From contig NZ_CP095392.1 of NCBI RefSeq assembly GCF_023008585.1, forward strand, positions 186,001 through 250,000: a stretch of DNA of 64,000 bases. The letters run 5' to 3'. The position numbers and the translations under genes are program-made. Origin of the DNA: Natribaculum breve (GTDB lineage Archaea; Halobacteriota; Halobacteria; Halobacteriales; Natrialbaceae). Numbering within the stretch: the stretch's first letter is position 1; the number at the start of each line of letters is the position of its first letter. The notes beneath the pieces were generated by a model. That model did no database searches. It saw nothing but the letters and a program-made list of their open reading frames with translations, and was not told the origin of the DNA. Of this stretch, positions 1 through 8,403 are shown one piece after another.

Positions 1-564
1 ATCGAGAAACACCATCCAGCACTCGCCGACCCGGCACGCAGCAAGCGGACGCGATACCAGATTCGAGATCCCGTATTCCGGTTTTACTTCCGGTATCTCT
101 ACGGTCGCGGAGGGCAGTACGAACTCTACGGCGAGAACGCCTACGAGGACCTTATCGAACCGGAATTGCCCGACTTCGTCAGCGAAACGTTCGAATCGCT
201 CTGCCACCAGGCGGTGCCGGCGCTCTATGCAGACTACCAGCTCACACAGGTGCCAAGCCAGTGGTGGTACAAGGGCCGGGAGGTAGATGTCGTCGCACCA
301 ACTGACGAGTCAACGCTGATCGCTGGCGAAGCGAAATTCACCAGCGCCCCCCTCAGCTATGATGTGCTTTCGGATCTCGAAGACGACGTGGAGCACATCG
401 ACTGGACACCCACCGGAGGAGGTGAGCCGACGTATGAATTCGCCTTGTTCAGCCGCTCTGGGTTCAAACGCTCCGTCGAGGAAGCTGCAGACGAGCGTGA
501 TGATCTTCGTCTCTTCGATCTATCCGATATCGTTGCTGTTCTTGAGAGTAAAGCCGACGAGTAA
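1..564 (+). CDS. C-terminal part of a DUF234-type archaeal ATPase (5' end outside window)
   Basis: The frame is open from the first base, so the start and the P-loop ATPase domain lie upstream of the window. The visible 187 residues have the layout of the C-terminal DUF234 region of archaeal STAND/AAA-like ATPases. A segment reading RYQIRDPVFRFYFRYLY is the usual link after the winged helix. A nuclease-like fold follows, with the partial signature GREVDVVAP and GEAKF (D and E-x-K of a PD-(D/E)xK-type core). These ATPases are common on haloarchaeal plasmids; their role is not settled. The gene ends at TAA and nothing is co-directed downstream. The family call is from visible motifs only. Confidence 0.75.
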   Translation: MEKHHPALADPARSKRTRYQIRDPVFRFYFRYLYGRGGQYELYGENAYEDLIEPELPDFVSETFESLCHQAVPALYADYQLTQVPSQWWYKGREVDVVAPTDESTLIAGEAKFTSAPLSYDVLSDLEDDVEHIDWTPTGGGEPTYEFALFSRSGFKRSVEEAADERDDLRLFDLSDIVAVLESKADE

Positions 565-932
565 CGCTGGAGGGTAACAGCTGGGGATGGTTTTTCGACC
601 CCAGAGAGGAGTGCGGGGGAATCGAACGTACCCCCAGAGGCGAACCAAATGAAAGAAACCAATGAGACGATGGCGTAGCGAATAAGGAGGACGAAGGCGG
701 TATTCGTCCAGAGTCTCGTGAACTACGGCTCGTGATAACTTTTCTCCTCTTGCCGTTTCTGCCAGTCTTAGCAGCTCTCTCCGTGATTTCTTGCGTCTCC
801 TCTTCTCGTGAACCTCTATTTCCTGTGGACCTCACCCCGCCCTCTCTTCCAGATTTTCACTCTTGACGAGAGGTGTGAGCCCTCGAGTCCCCTCTCTTTC
901 TACCCAAGAATACGAGCCGAACCTTTCGTGTC
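565..932. other. Intergenic, no gene seen
   Basis: About 370 bases between the ATPase-like gene and the end of the polymerase cassette. Several short frames run through it, but none has a recognisable domain or convincing haloarchaeal codon use. It contains pyrimidine-rich stretches and no clear RNA gene. Confidence 0.5.
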
Positions 933-973
933 TTAACCAACGACTCCGTTAGTCAGGCGGTCGTGTTGGTTAA
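933..973. repeat. 41-bp imperfect palindrome, copy 1 (TTAACCAAC...GTTGGTTAA)
   Basis: The left arm TTAACCAACGAC (933-944) and right arm GTCGTGTTGGTTAA (960-973) are inverted repeats around a 15-base spacer. The right arm overlaps the polymerase stop codon (TAA on the minus strand, 970-972). An equivalent palindrome with the same outer nine bases in each arm is at 5683-5724, on the other side of the polymerase cassette. It may be a terminator hairpin, a protein-binding site or the edge of a transferable unit. Confidence 0.7.
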
Positions 974-3135
974 TTATTTCCAGCATCGGTGAACGCCGTC
1001 AGCTCAGGAACCCGCGTCTTGGCGAGTTCCTGATGGATGTCCGACCGACTCCACCCCAACGGAGACAGAACGCTTTCGACAGCTCTGACGAGTTCCGTCT
1101 CATAGTACGACGGATCGTACGACTCGATTTCTTCGTGGGCCAACGCGACCCGGCCCCGAGAGGCTTTCTCATCGTCGACGACCACGTACTCAATGTCCTG
1201 TCCTGGATGGACGGCGAGGTCCTGATCGCGAGCACGCTTCAGGGCCGCCACGTTCTGGGTGTTCTGCGTGTACTCCTCTAGCGGCTTGGAGACACGGTTC
1301 CGCTCGACGAGTTGCTTGACCGGCACCTCCCCGGAGCGAAGGCGCTCGATCGCGTCCTGGAGACAACCGAGTACCGCTTCTGCCGACCGGGTTGCATCGA
1401 ACCGTTCGAGACACTCCCGCTGGACCTCCTCGATGAATGGCGGCGTCGACCGCTGTCGAGCTTCGATGCCTCTGATTTTGAATTTATCTTTGCCGGCGAC
1501 TTTCCCGAAGTACTTCGTCAACGCGCCGGCGTCGCTCCCGCGTTGGGGGACGAACGCGACCCACTCATAGTGAGCTTCGTGTTCGAGCCGAATCTCGACG
1601 CTCTCTGTGATCTCTATCGCGAGCGTCTCGAGGTCCTCGCGGTCATCGTCGTCGACATCGGGATCAGGTGTGACCCAGATCGAATCGACAATCCCGTGGA
1701 CGACGCGCCAGCCGCCGGCTTCCAAGCGTTGCTTGGCCGTTAATAGAATCTCACGAGCGAACGCATTGATTGCCTCGTGGCACTCGATTCGTCCGAATTT
1801 TGCGTTACTGAACCCTTGGTACCCGAAGCAGGCGACGAGGATCCACTTCAGCGCACCCGATCGCCCTTCGAGTTCCTCGAGGCGCTCCTCGTCGGGGTCA
1901 TCTCGCTGCTGTTCGCGACGGATGGCCGCCTTGATATCGTCGCGCGCGTCGATGATGGGCTGAAGGACGTCGACGAGATAGCCGCGCTTGTCGCAGATCG
2001 CGTAGCCGAGCCCGGGGACGTCGTCACGGTCGCGATGGCACTCACATCGGATGACGTCCGGTGAGACGTTTCGTGTACAGATAATGTTGGGATAGAGACT
2101 CGAGAAATCGAGTTCGTGGACGTCTTCGTGGAGGCCAACATCGGGTGCGAAGATGAACCCGCCCCGATCGGCGTCGTGGAGTGTGCCCACTGGCTTGTAG
2201 AACTCGTGGCGCCAGGAGTTCCACGGCACGAGGACGCCACGGTCGTGTGCCTCACAGATCTGGATCGCGGTCAGTACGTTTCCGATCGACGCCCAGGCGA
2301 GTTCCTGGACGGGCTTTTTCGACCGCGAGACGAGGTCGAGGACGCCGTCGAGGTTCGTCTCCCCGTAGAAGAACGTGTTCGACTCGTCGACGATCGCCCG
2401 CCCGGGGACGTTGTACCGGGCCGGGGAGTGGCCGACGCGGCCATAGCTCGAGTACGTCGAGCGACTCGCGAGTTGCTGATAGGCCACATCGGGCCATCGA
2501 CTGAGTGTGAATTCGTCGACGCCAGCGGCCGCGGCCATCTCGTACAGCGTCGGGATGATCTCGCTCGTCGAGCAGATAAGGATGTCCGGGTCGTGTTCCT
2601 CGAGGGCTGTCTGGACTGTCGTCAAGAGATCCGCCGGCGGTCCAGTGACGGTGTCGCCGGCGACGGACAGCTCCGTGTACGTCTCTCCGCTGGTTTCAGT
2701 CACCGGGACACTGAGCCGGAGCGTCGACAGATCGCTCGCTGGCATCGGGTCGATTTCGTTCTCCAGGCAGTAGCGAAACTCCCGTGAGAAGTCGACGTTG
2801 AAGCAGGCGAGATCCCCGACCGGATAGGCGGACAGCTGGCGGGCCTGCCGGGAAAGCGAAGTGATGCGGTCGATGTGTTCGACGTCGACGGCAAGGACCG
2901 GCTCCTCGTCTCGTCGAAAGCCAGGACGTCGCGCAACCATCTCGGTCGCGACGACGTCCGGGTGCTGCTCGTAAATCGATTGGAGTGACGTGAGGTCGAC
3001 GTCTGCGCCGGGGTCGCGAGGCGCGACGTAGAAACGCGGCGTGTAGTCGTCGTGCTCGGTCGCGATGGCGCCATTGGCGGTTGCCTCCCACTCGAGAACG
3101 CGACCGTCGTCCAGAAAGTCGATGGTGAACGGCAT
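970..3135 (-). CDS. Family B DNA polymerase, divergent accessory type with degraded exonuclease motifs
   Basis: Encodes about 721 residues, starting at ATG 3135; a TTG 18 bases upstream is possible but less likely. Polymerase motif A is DFSSLYPNII (about residues 343-352), followed by the helix with K-x(6)-FGYQGFSN (about 430-444). Motif C reads HGIVDSIW (about 480-487): the second, catalytic Asp of the usual YGDTDS is kept, while the first is replaced. The N-terminal exonuclease region lacks recognisable DxE and NxxxD motifs, so proofreading is probably lost. At 721 residues it is shorter than replicative haloarchaeal PolB. It is the last gene of a minus-strand trio with a small protein and a RecA-like protein. 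Such cassettes of divergent PolB with an inactivated RecA-like ATPase are known in archaea and are thought to act in repair or translesion synthesis. The polymerase call is firm, the role is inferred. Confidence 0.92.
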   Translation of the reverse strand: MPFTIDFLDDGRVLEWEATANGAIATEHDDYTPRFYVAPRDPGADVDLTSLQSIYEQHPDVVATEMVARRPGFRRDEEPVLAVDVEHIDRITSLSRQARQLSAYPVGDLACFNVDFSREFRYCLENEIDPMPASDLSTLRLSVPVTETSGETYTELSVAGDTVTGPPADLLTTVQTALEEHDPDILICSTSEIIPTLYEMAAAAGVDEFTLSRWPDVAYQQLASRSTYSSYGRVGHSPARYNVPGRAIVDESNTFFYGETNLDGVLDLVSRSKKPVQELAWASIGNVLTAIQICEAHDRGVLVPWNSWRHEFYKPVGTLHDADRGGFIFAPDVGLHEDVHELDFSSLYPNIICTRNVSPDVIRCECHRDRDDVPGLGYAICDKRGYLVDVLQPIIDARDDIKAAIRREQQRDDPDEERLEELEGRSGALKWILVACFGYQGFSNAKFGRIECHEAINAFAREILLTAKQRLEAGGWRVVHGIVDSIWVTPDPDVDDDDREDLETLAIEITESVEIRLEHEAHYEWVAFVPQRGSDAGALTKYFGKVAGKDKFKIRGIEARQRSTPPFIEEVQRECLERFDATRSAEAVLGCLQDAIERLRSGEVPVKQLVERNRVSKPLEEYTQNTQNVAALKRARDQDLAVHPGQDIEYVVVDDEKASRGRVALAHEEIESYDPSYYETELVRAVESVLSPLGWSRSDIHQELAKTRVPELTAFTDAGNN

Positions 3136-3149
3136 CGTCAGACGTCCGG

Positions 3150-3443
3150 TCAAAGAGCGGCGTCCTCCTGGTCATCAACCGCGGCGACCGCGGCTTCGAG
3201 CTCCTCGAGGCGCTCTTCGTGCTCGTCAAGGCGGGCCTCCTGTTCGAGATCGATGCTCACCAGCGCTGGCAGGAGCGGGTTCTGATGGTTCAATAACCCG
3301 CTTGCATCGGCGTGCTCGCGGGCGTACTGGAACAGCCGGTCGAATCGAGGCTGGTCGCGACGACGGAGTGCCCGCCTGAAATCTGCCCAGCGCTCTTCGA
3401 TGGCCCGGAGGGCATCTCGGTACGTGGGGTTCGTACGCCCCAT
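3150..3443 (-). CDS. Small acidic protein between polymerase and RecA-like gene
   Basis: Encodes 97 residues starting MGRTNPTYRD. It appears wholly alpha-helical, with a basic first half (RRALRRRDQPRFDRL) and an acidic Glu-rich C-terminal helix that could form a coiled coil (EARLDEHEERLEELEA). Its ATG is 2 bases after the stop of the upstream RecA-like gene, and its stop lies 14 bases before the polymerase ATG, so the trio is very probably one operon. No catalytic motif is visible. By position it could be a bridging subunit of a polymerase complex; this is inference only. Confidence 0.8.
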   Translation of the reverse strand: MGRTNPTYRDALRAIEERWADFRRALRRRDQPRFDRLFQYAREHADASGLLNHQNPLLPALVSIDLEQEARLDEHEERLEELEAAVAAVDDQEDAAL

Positions 3444-3445
3444 CG

Positions 3446-4393
3446 TTATTGACCTCCGGTGCCAGCAGCTGTCCACGCGTCGAGGAGGGGGTTCGCCGCG
3501 ACCGAGATCGTCTCTCCGTCTGCTGTGACGCCCGTCCCGACACCGTTGGAAGTCGTTGTCGACGACGAGGGCGTCAACGACTCCACGCCGACTTGCGTTG
3601 CGCGCGCCTCGAGCAGCTGTCGCCAGTATGCGAACGTCGTCTGGTAGTACGCTCCGTCGACGGGATAGAGGAGCGTCTCGAAGTCGTCGCTGATGACCCG
3701 TGGGCCCATCCGGGTTTGCTCGCACTCCAGGTGGTGGTCGGCAGCCGTCGCGACCGGTGCCGTGAATTCGTCGCGCTTGCTCCGGGTGACGAGAACGGGA
3801 ACGTCGTAGCCGTCAGCGTAGGTCGCTAACCGGGCGAGGGTTCGAGCCTGGAGTGTCTCCGCGTGCGTCTCACCGAGGGTATCGTCGGCGCGGTAGTGGG
3901 CGTCGACGGCCGGCGCGACGATGAGTGAAGGTGTGTGGGTGGACGCGTCCTCGTCGCGATTCGCGGACTGTCGACCACCCGTTCCGGTATTAGCAGTGGA
4001 CTCCTGGATGGACTGATTCACCGCAGTCGGGAGATCATAGACGGCGCCGTAATGCTGGTAGGCGGTAAACCCGCGTGCGACGTGGATCCGGTCGAGCAGC
4101 TGCTGGCTGGGGGCGATCTGCGCGAGTGTGGTCGTCGTCGCGTGTCCGTTTGCGTCGACCCAGAAGGCGGGCCCGTCGTGCAGGAGGAGGTGATCGAGCA
4201 CGAGCGACTGCAGGATTGGGACGCCGCGGCCGCCCTCCACGTCGAGCAGCGTGATGCCGTCCTCGAGTGACGGCAACAGCATCTCTTCCGTGGCTGGGTC
4301 GGCCTGGTCAGCAAGGGACCGATTGCGGTCAGCGCCCCGTGTTGGCTGTTTCACTGCCAATTGGTTCGATGTCGACGTCGAGTGGTCAGGCAT
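3446..4393 (-). CDS. RecA/RadA-like protein without a visible Walker A, first gene of the polymerase cassette
   Basis: Encodes 315 residues. The core has the strand pattern of a RecA-fold domain: ITLLDVEGGRGVPI where a Walker A loop would be (no GKT/GKS), then AFWVDANGHA, and SLIVAPAVDAHYR at the Walker B position. A region rich in T, S, G and D (about residues 125-155) interrupts the fold. The C-terminus is low-complexity (serine/threonine run then an A/G tail). ATP hydrolysis therefore seems unlikely. Position and fold match the inactivated RecA-like partner found beside divergent archaeal PolB genes, which has been compared with bacterial ImuA. The start at ATG 4393 leaves 91 bases to the IS630-like insertion, so the native promoter may have been separated or altered. 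Confidence 0.75.
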   Translation of the reverse strand: MPDHSTSTSNQLAVKQPTRGADRNRSLADQADPATEEMLLPSLEDGITLLDVEGGRGVPILQSLVLDHLLLHDGPAFWVDANGHATTTTLAQIAPSQQLLDRIHVARGFTAYQHYGAVYDLPTAVNQSIQESTANTGTGGRQSANRDEDASTHTPSLIVAPAVDAHYRADDTLGETHAETLQARTLARLATYADGYDVPVLVTRSKRDEFTAPVATAADHHLECEQTRMGPRVISDDFETLLYPVDGAYYQTTFAYWRQLLEARATQVGVESLTPSSSTTTSNGVGTGVTADGETISVAANPLLDAWTAAGTGGQ

Positions 4394-4483
4394 ACTCCGA
4401 CTAGATGCCTACGTTCAGGATAAGCCGCGGCGTGGCGCTTCCGCGTTTCAGGGAAGAGATGAGACAGATGGAGACCGGACTCA

Positions 4484-5605
4484 TAGTGATTAGTTCGAAT
4501 CTTTACCGGTAAGATACGGCCAAATGCTGGGTTCGCTGATTGTTTTTACACCTCGTGAGATGTAGTCTTTCAGCGACGAGAGATCAGGGACGAGTCGATA
4601 CTTGAACCACTCTTGCAGCTGGTCCCAACACCCTTCGACGGCGTTCAATTCGGGGAGTTTTGACGGGAAGTACCAGACTTCGAGATCGTCTCCGCGCACG
4701 CACGAGACCGAACTGTCTCCGACAGTTTCGGTCTCGCGCTCACCACTCACGTGCTCCCAGAGATCCCTCGCATAGAAGTAGCCCGCTCGATCCAGAAACA
4801 CCACTAACTCCTCACCGAACCGCTCGGTTAACGCCTCTAACAGCCGAATCCCATGGTTCCGTGTGAGATTCTCTTCTGTCCAGCAGAAGAAGCTGTCACC
4901 GTCGTCGGTGACAGCGCCCAGCACGGTCACTGAATCCCACGACGTTGCAACCTCTATTGTCGGATTTGAGCCAATCGGGTAGAAGCCACGTCGTTGGACA
5001 GTTCCGACGTGTTTGGTGAACTGATCGACAACAACGACGGTTTTGTCGGTTAGTTCGGGTCGTTTTTTTCGACTGTTTCTTGGAACTCGGCTTTCTCTTC
5101 AGGGTCGGCTTCATGATGTTGAGGCCGTGCTGTCCGCAAGGACAGCCCGGCCTCTTTCAGCAAGTCGTACGCGTAGGTTTCGTGGTATTCGACGCCGTAT
5201 TCCTCTTTGGCGTGATGAAGCAACAGTTTCGCTGACCACGCTTGCTGGTCGTAGCCGAGTTCGGTCGGCGGCTGTTGCAGTTGTTCGAACAGTTGCTCAC
5301 GGTCTTCGCCCTCGATTTTTGCTGGACCTCCTGGTCGAGGAGCGTCGTACGGTGCCTGCTCGATCGGTTCTTCCTCGAACCGATCGAGCCAGTTGCGAAT
5401 CGTTTTCTCGACAACACCGTGGCGATCAGCTAGTGTCTCCAGTTGATCGCCCTGCTTACGCCCAATCGCCGCGAGAACACGTTCTCGCGGCTTCCCTTTG
5501 TCGATCTGGTCCTTTAGATCATAGAGTTCTTCGAGCGTGATGTCGTCGAGCCGATCCATTACCAATACCAGTGTCTCTATAGGTAAAACATTTCCCTAGA
5601 CACTA
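4484..5605 (-). mobile_element. IS630-like element, copy A (1122 bp)
   Basis: The ends are TAGTGATTAG (left) and the complement of TAGTGTCTAG (right), an imperfect terminal inverted repeat. The flanks carry a direct TCA on each side (4481-4483 and 5606-5608), a 3-bp target duplication. The same 1122-bp element is present in the opposite orientation at 30780-31901 with the same encoded proteins. It sits 91 bases upstream of the RecA-like/polymerase cassette and may have displaced its promoter. Confidence 0.9.
4490..5565 (-). CDS. IS630-family transposase, two overlapping phases (probable -1 frameshift), copy A
   Basis: The first phase (5565 to 5050) starts at GTG or the nearby ATG and encodes an N-terminal helix-turn-helix module (about 170 residues). 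The second phase (to 4490) carries the DDE domain: VVVVDQF, VVFLDRAGYF and ELNAVEGCW supply the D, D and E. The phases meet at a run of seven A residues in the coding strand; the zero-frame heptamer is A_AAA_AAC, a classical -1 slippery sequence. Frameshifting gives a continuous protein of about 355 residues, the normal IS630 length. It is identical in translation to the copy at 30820-31895, so this copy is probably active or very recent. Confidence 0.88.
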
Positions 5606-5682
5606 TCAGTCGCCGAATTCCTGCGGTCGTTCGACTGTTTCCGAGAAGTTTCCAGAGTCGAAGGCAGACAGCACTATTTGCT

Positions 5683-5724
5683 TTAACCAACGAATTGGGT
5701 GACCTGAGACAAATTGTTGGTTAA
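5683..5724. repeat. 42-bp imperfect palindrome, copy 2 (TTAACCAAC...GTTGGTTAA)
   Basis: Arms TTAACCAACGAATT (5683-5696) and AAATTGTTGGTTAA (5711-5724) are inverted repeats around a 14-base spacer. The outer nine bases of each arm equal those of the palindrome at 933-973. Without the IS630-like copy A, this palindrome would lie roughly 170 bases upstream of the RecA-like/polymerase cassette. Confidence 0.7.
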
Positions 5725-5900
5725 TTTACTTTGATCCCTCGCAGATGTCGCCTTCACGCGACTATGTTTCTGCTGTGGCCCCCGCATATCCCAAGAGCTG
5801 ACGAGGGGTGGACCTTCTGTACGATATTGCTTTACCTCCATGAGGGTGTCATAAAACGGCTCTCGCACCTACTATGTAGGTGTCCTGATCCGATAAGTAT

Positions 5901-5971
5901 AGGTGGGCGATGTATCGCAGTAGAGTATGACCTATACGTCAACTGGTAAAAACAGCGTGCCACATCCAGAG
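5901..5971 (+). repeat. 71-bp near-identical repeat with a truncated reading frame, copy 1
   Basis: Matches 32677-32747 with five mismatches by eye. Both contain an ATG followed by T-(Y/H)-TSTGKNSV-(P/Q)-HPE. Two of the four differences after the ATG are silent third-position changes (GGT/GGC, AAC/AAT), which suggests a coding 5' end that diverged under selection. Here the frame (from 5927) stops at 6019, just before the IS5-type element. It is probably the start of a gene cut off by that insertion; the family is not recognised. Confidence 0.6.
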
Positions 5972-6021
5972 CATGAGTTCAGCACGACGGCTTTGTTTGT
6001 TTCCCTTCGAAGACAATGAAC

Positions 6022-6961
6022 GGCTGTGTTGAATCACTAGACGGCGTCGGGATAGGTCGCTAAATCAAAGGAGTTGAAGCGGGAGAGTCGAGTTGTCCAT
6101 GACCCAAATCTCCCGCTTCATTGGGGAAGTTGTGCCGGTCGCTCAAAGAGTCACTGGTGATGGAGACGAATCCGCCGCCCCAGAAGGTGGCGGCGGATTC
6201 GCCGACTATGCCCTTGTTTCCCTGCACTGTCTGCGGATTTACCTCGATACGTCCTACCGAATGACGATTGACCTGCTCAAGGAGATGCCACAAATAACCG
6301 GGGAGATCGGCCTCAGCGCGGCCGATCTCCCCTCGCCATCCACGTTGTGTAAGGCGTTCGACCGGATCAGCATGAGCGTCTGTCGAGTGTTGCTGCGCCA
6401 GTCGGCGCAGCTACACAATCCATCTGAACATGCTGCTATCGACGCGACATTCTACGAACGGTCAGCTGCGAGCCGTCACTACTGTCAGCGAACGAGCTAT
6501 CGCGTTCAGAAGCTGAAAGTCACAAAACTCGTCGATACAGACTCACAGGCTGTCCTTGATATTCACTGCTCGACAAACCGGAAAGGAAGCGATGCGGATC
6601 TCGCCGAGCAGATCGCCCGCGTTCCGGCGGGCGATCTGCGGTCTCTTGCCGCCGACAAGGGCTACGACAAGCAGTCACTCCGCAAAGCCCTCCGTGAACT
6701 CGACATCAGACCCCTGATCAAACATCGTATCTTCGCCCCGTACGATCACGCGCACAACGCCAGAATTGACGATACCCGATACAATCAGCGCTCTATGGCC
6801 GAAACTGTGAACTCGGCTGTCAAGCGCTCGCTCGGCTTCGCCGTGCGAGCGCGGTCTTGGTTCCGTGAGTTCCGAGAAATCGCTCTAATGTGTGTCGTCT
6901 ATAACATCAAGCGAGCCGTGAAACAGTGAATTCCACCGCCGTATGGCGATTCAACACGGCC
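6022..6961 (+). mobile_element. IS5-type (ISH1-like) insertion sequence, about 940 bp
   Basis: Left end GGCTGTGTTGAATC and the complement of the right end, GGCCGTGTTGAATC, form a terminal inverted repeat with one mismatch. No target duplication is evident (CAATGAAC left, CTTGTGAC right), so one side may have been rearranged after insertion. The right end cuts into a relic transposase gene (6962-7566). The last 334 bases recur unchanged at 26401-26734. Confidence 0.85.
6099..6929 (+). CDS. IS5-family transposase
   Basis: Encodes 276 residues from ATG 6099 (a TTG six bases upstream is in frame). The DDE motifs are HAAIDATFYER, SLAADKGYD and the helix AETVNSAVKRSLG, in the order and spacing of small haloarchaeal IS5 transposases. 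The length is normal and no frameshift is seen. It is very similar in plan to the transposase at 10533-11357 but diverged in sequence. Confidence 0.92.
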   Translation: MTQISRFIGEVVPVAQRVTGDGDESAAPEGGGGFADYALVSLHCLRIYLDTSYRMTIDLLKEMPQITGEIGLSAADLPSPSTLCKAFDRISMSVCRVLLRQSAQLHNPSEHAAIDATFYERSAASRHYCQRTSYRVQKLKVTKLVDTDSQAVLDIHCSTNRKGSDADLAEQIARVPAGDLRSLAADKGYDKQSLRKALRELDIRPLIKHRIFAPYDHAHNARIDDTRYNQRSMAETVNSAVKRSLGFAVRARSWFREFREIALMCVVYNIKRAVKQ

Positions 6962-7566
6962 CTTGTGACCTTCTGCGTCTGTTCCAGTATGCTCTGGTTG
7001 TCCAGATCTGGTTCTTCAGTGTCGCGGTCATGGCGAGAGAGCTTTCGGTCCGGTTCTCGTGGAATTGAGACACCTTCCTCTTGGGCATTGACGAGAATCG
7101 AGCGTGCAGCTGCCTGGATTATCTCACGAAGATCCTCGGTAAGCCGGTTGTGCCAGCTACGCCAGAGCGTCGACTGGTCCGGAATCGTTTCCAGACCCAA
7201 CTGCTCCCGGACGTCCGGGCGGCGATTGAGGTACTCAACAAGGGCCGTTTCGTGGTCCCATCCGTAGAGTTCTTTCAGGACAAAAATCCGAAAGAGCGTG
7301 TCCATCTCGTACTGTGTCGACCCTGTATAGCAGTCATGGGGGTCAAAACGAAAGTAAGCCAGCGGAAGCAGGCAAACAAACTGATCGACCGAGCTGTGCT
7401 CCTCCTGGACGAACCACGCTCTCGAAACTACGCGAACGTCCTCTTCCAATCCACCAAGAGAGGATCGGTTGTACAATGGTGCTGCGTCATATGCTGGCCA
7501 CTCCTCGAACGATCGTTGTGCAATCCGTCGAAAGACTGCCCGTCGGGATTCACACGTTGAGGCCAC
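6962..7566 (-). pseudogene. N-terminal fragment of an IS4-superfamily (YREK-type) transposase
   Basis: About 200 residues from GTG 7566 resemble the N-terminal third of the large transposase at 11365-12924. Both have a helix LFRIFVLKELYG / MLKLFVYLEITG, then a xIPxxSxxxRxWxxR motif and an SVP-type linker. The frame then runs into the end of the IS5-type element at 6961, and the catalytic part is missing on the other side of that element. The gene is dead: truncated by insertion or by a later deletion between IS copies. Confidence 0.75.
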
Positions 7567-7875
7567 TACGAAATGCTGGCTGTAGCACGTTCAAAAACCC
7601 GTCCAACCGCTCAGGTTCGGGAAGAAACTGCGTTCTGGATAGGGAGGGTGGTGTAGTATCATGACCTTTTTGTTTCACGTCAAAAGCAGTGGCCTATCTG
7701 CTCACTTCACCTGCGAACTGATCTTGAGACACCTATCAATTGTAGATGGTATCCATATCATCTTGCAGGGAATAAGGCGCATGTCTTCCAGACCAAAGGT
7801 ACTTATATCCATAATGATATAAATTCTACATGAAAGAGACACTGAACAACCTGTAGATCATAGATTACCACATCC
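7567..7875. other. Intergenic, relic end of the YREK element and promoter of the DUF4870 gene
   Basis: The left part should hold the outer end of the element whose transposase fragment stops at 7566, but I could not define its terminal repeat. The right part is AT-rich (TTATATCC and GATATAAATT around 7803-7826) and is a candidate TATA/BRE region for the gene at 7876. No coding frame of note. Confidence 0.4.
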
Positions 7876-8319
7876 ATGACATTCACAGCAACTCTATCTG
7901 ACCCTGAACTGTCCGATGAACGCTCTATCGGTGGCATCCTCGTCCACCTGCTTGGACTGTTTACTGGATTTCTCGGTCCCCTAATCCTGTACGCTGTTTC
8001 AGATAATGAGTTCACACGGACGAACGCCCGTCACACCATCAATTGGCACGTTACCGTGTCCGTACTCATGATTGTCGCCCTTGTAATGTTCTTTCTCGGC
8101 GCCGATGAGATCACTGTCCTAGGAGAAACAACTGAGGTTTCTTTGCTCCCAGCCCCGCTCGATCTCGTGTTTGGGCTCGTCGGATTCCTCCTGATAATCG
8201 TCCTAGTGATTGCAATATTTCTTACGTTGGTGTACACCATCGTCGCAACGGTAAAAGCGATATCTGGATCGACTTGGACGTATCCTGGAGCGATCGCTTT
8301 CGTCGAGAGATATAGGTAG
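7876..8319 (+). CDS. DUF4870 family membrane protein
   Basis: Encodes 147 residues with four hydrophobic segments (about residues 23-45, 55-78, 92-120 and 122-140). It carries the typical DUF4870 start, ERSIGGILVHLLGLFTGFLG, and the family motif DNEFTRTNARHTINWH. DUF4870 proteins are small integral membrane proteins common in haloarchaea and bacteria, without a proven function. It is followed 84 bases later by the DUF6498 gene on the same strand and may share transcription with it. Start at ATG 7876, with conserved N-terminal residues immediately after. Confidence 0.85.
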   Translation: MTFTATLSDPELSDERSIGGILVHLLGLFTGFLGPLILYAVSDNEFTRTNARHTINWHVTVSVLMIVALVMFFLGADEITVLGETTEVSLLPAPLDLVFGLVGFLLIIVLVIAIFLTLVYTIVATVKAISGSTWTYPGAIAFVERYR

Positions 8320-8403
8320 ACATTCATGTTATCTCAAGAAGAGAAGCTGGTTGAACATGGCCGAGATTGAACTGGACGTGCTCAGACTACAGATGGTGGA
8401 TCT

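Noticed and set aside
1312..2787. Plus-strand frames of 140-220 codons within the polymerase gene
   Set aside because: Antisense shadows caused by the high third-position GC of the polymerase; Arg/Val/Asp-rich and without domains.
3150..3725. Longer version of the small protein starting at 3725
   Set aside because: The extra 94 residues overlap the RecA-like gene, are Arg-rich in an acidic proteome and lack a good start; the ATG at 3443, directly after the upstream stop, fits better.
4660..5540. Long opposite-strand reading frames over the IS630-like transposases
   Set aside because: They mirror the transposase codons in GC-rich DNA and have no family resemblance; the same shadows recur in the inverted copy.
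4484..5605. TA target duplication for the IS630-like elements
   Set aside because: TA is present at both ends of every copy, but counting it as the duplicate leaves the interrupted ArdC, integrase and IS5 genes out of frame and leaves the outer TGA/TCA repeats unexplained. TA is better regarded as part of the element ends.
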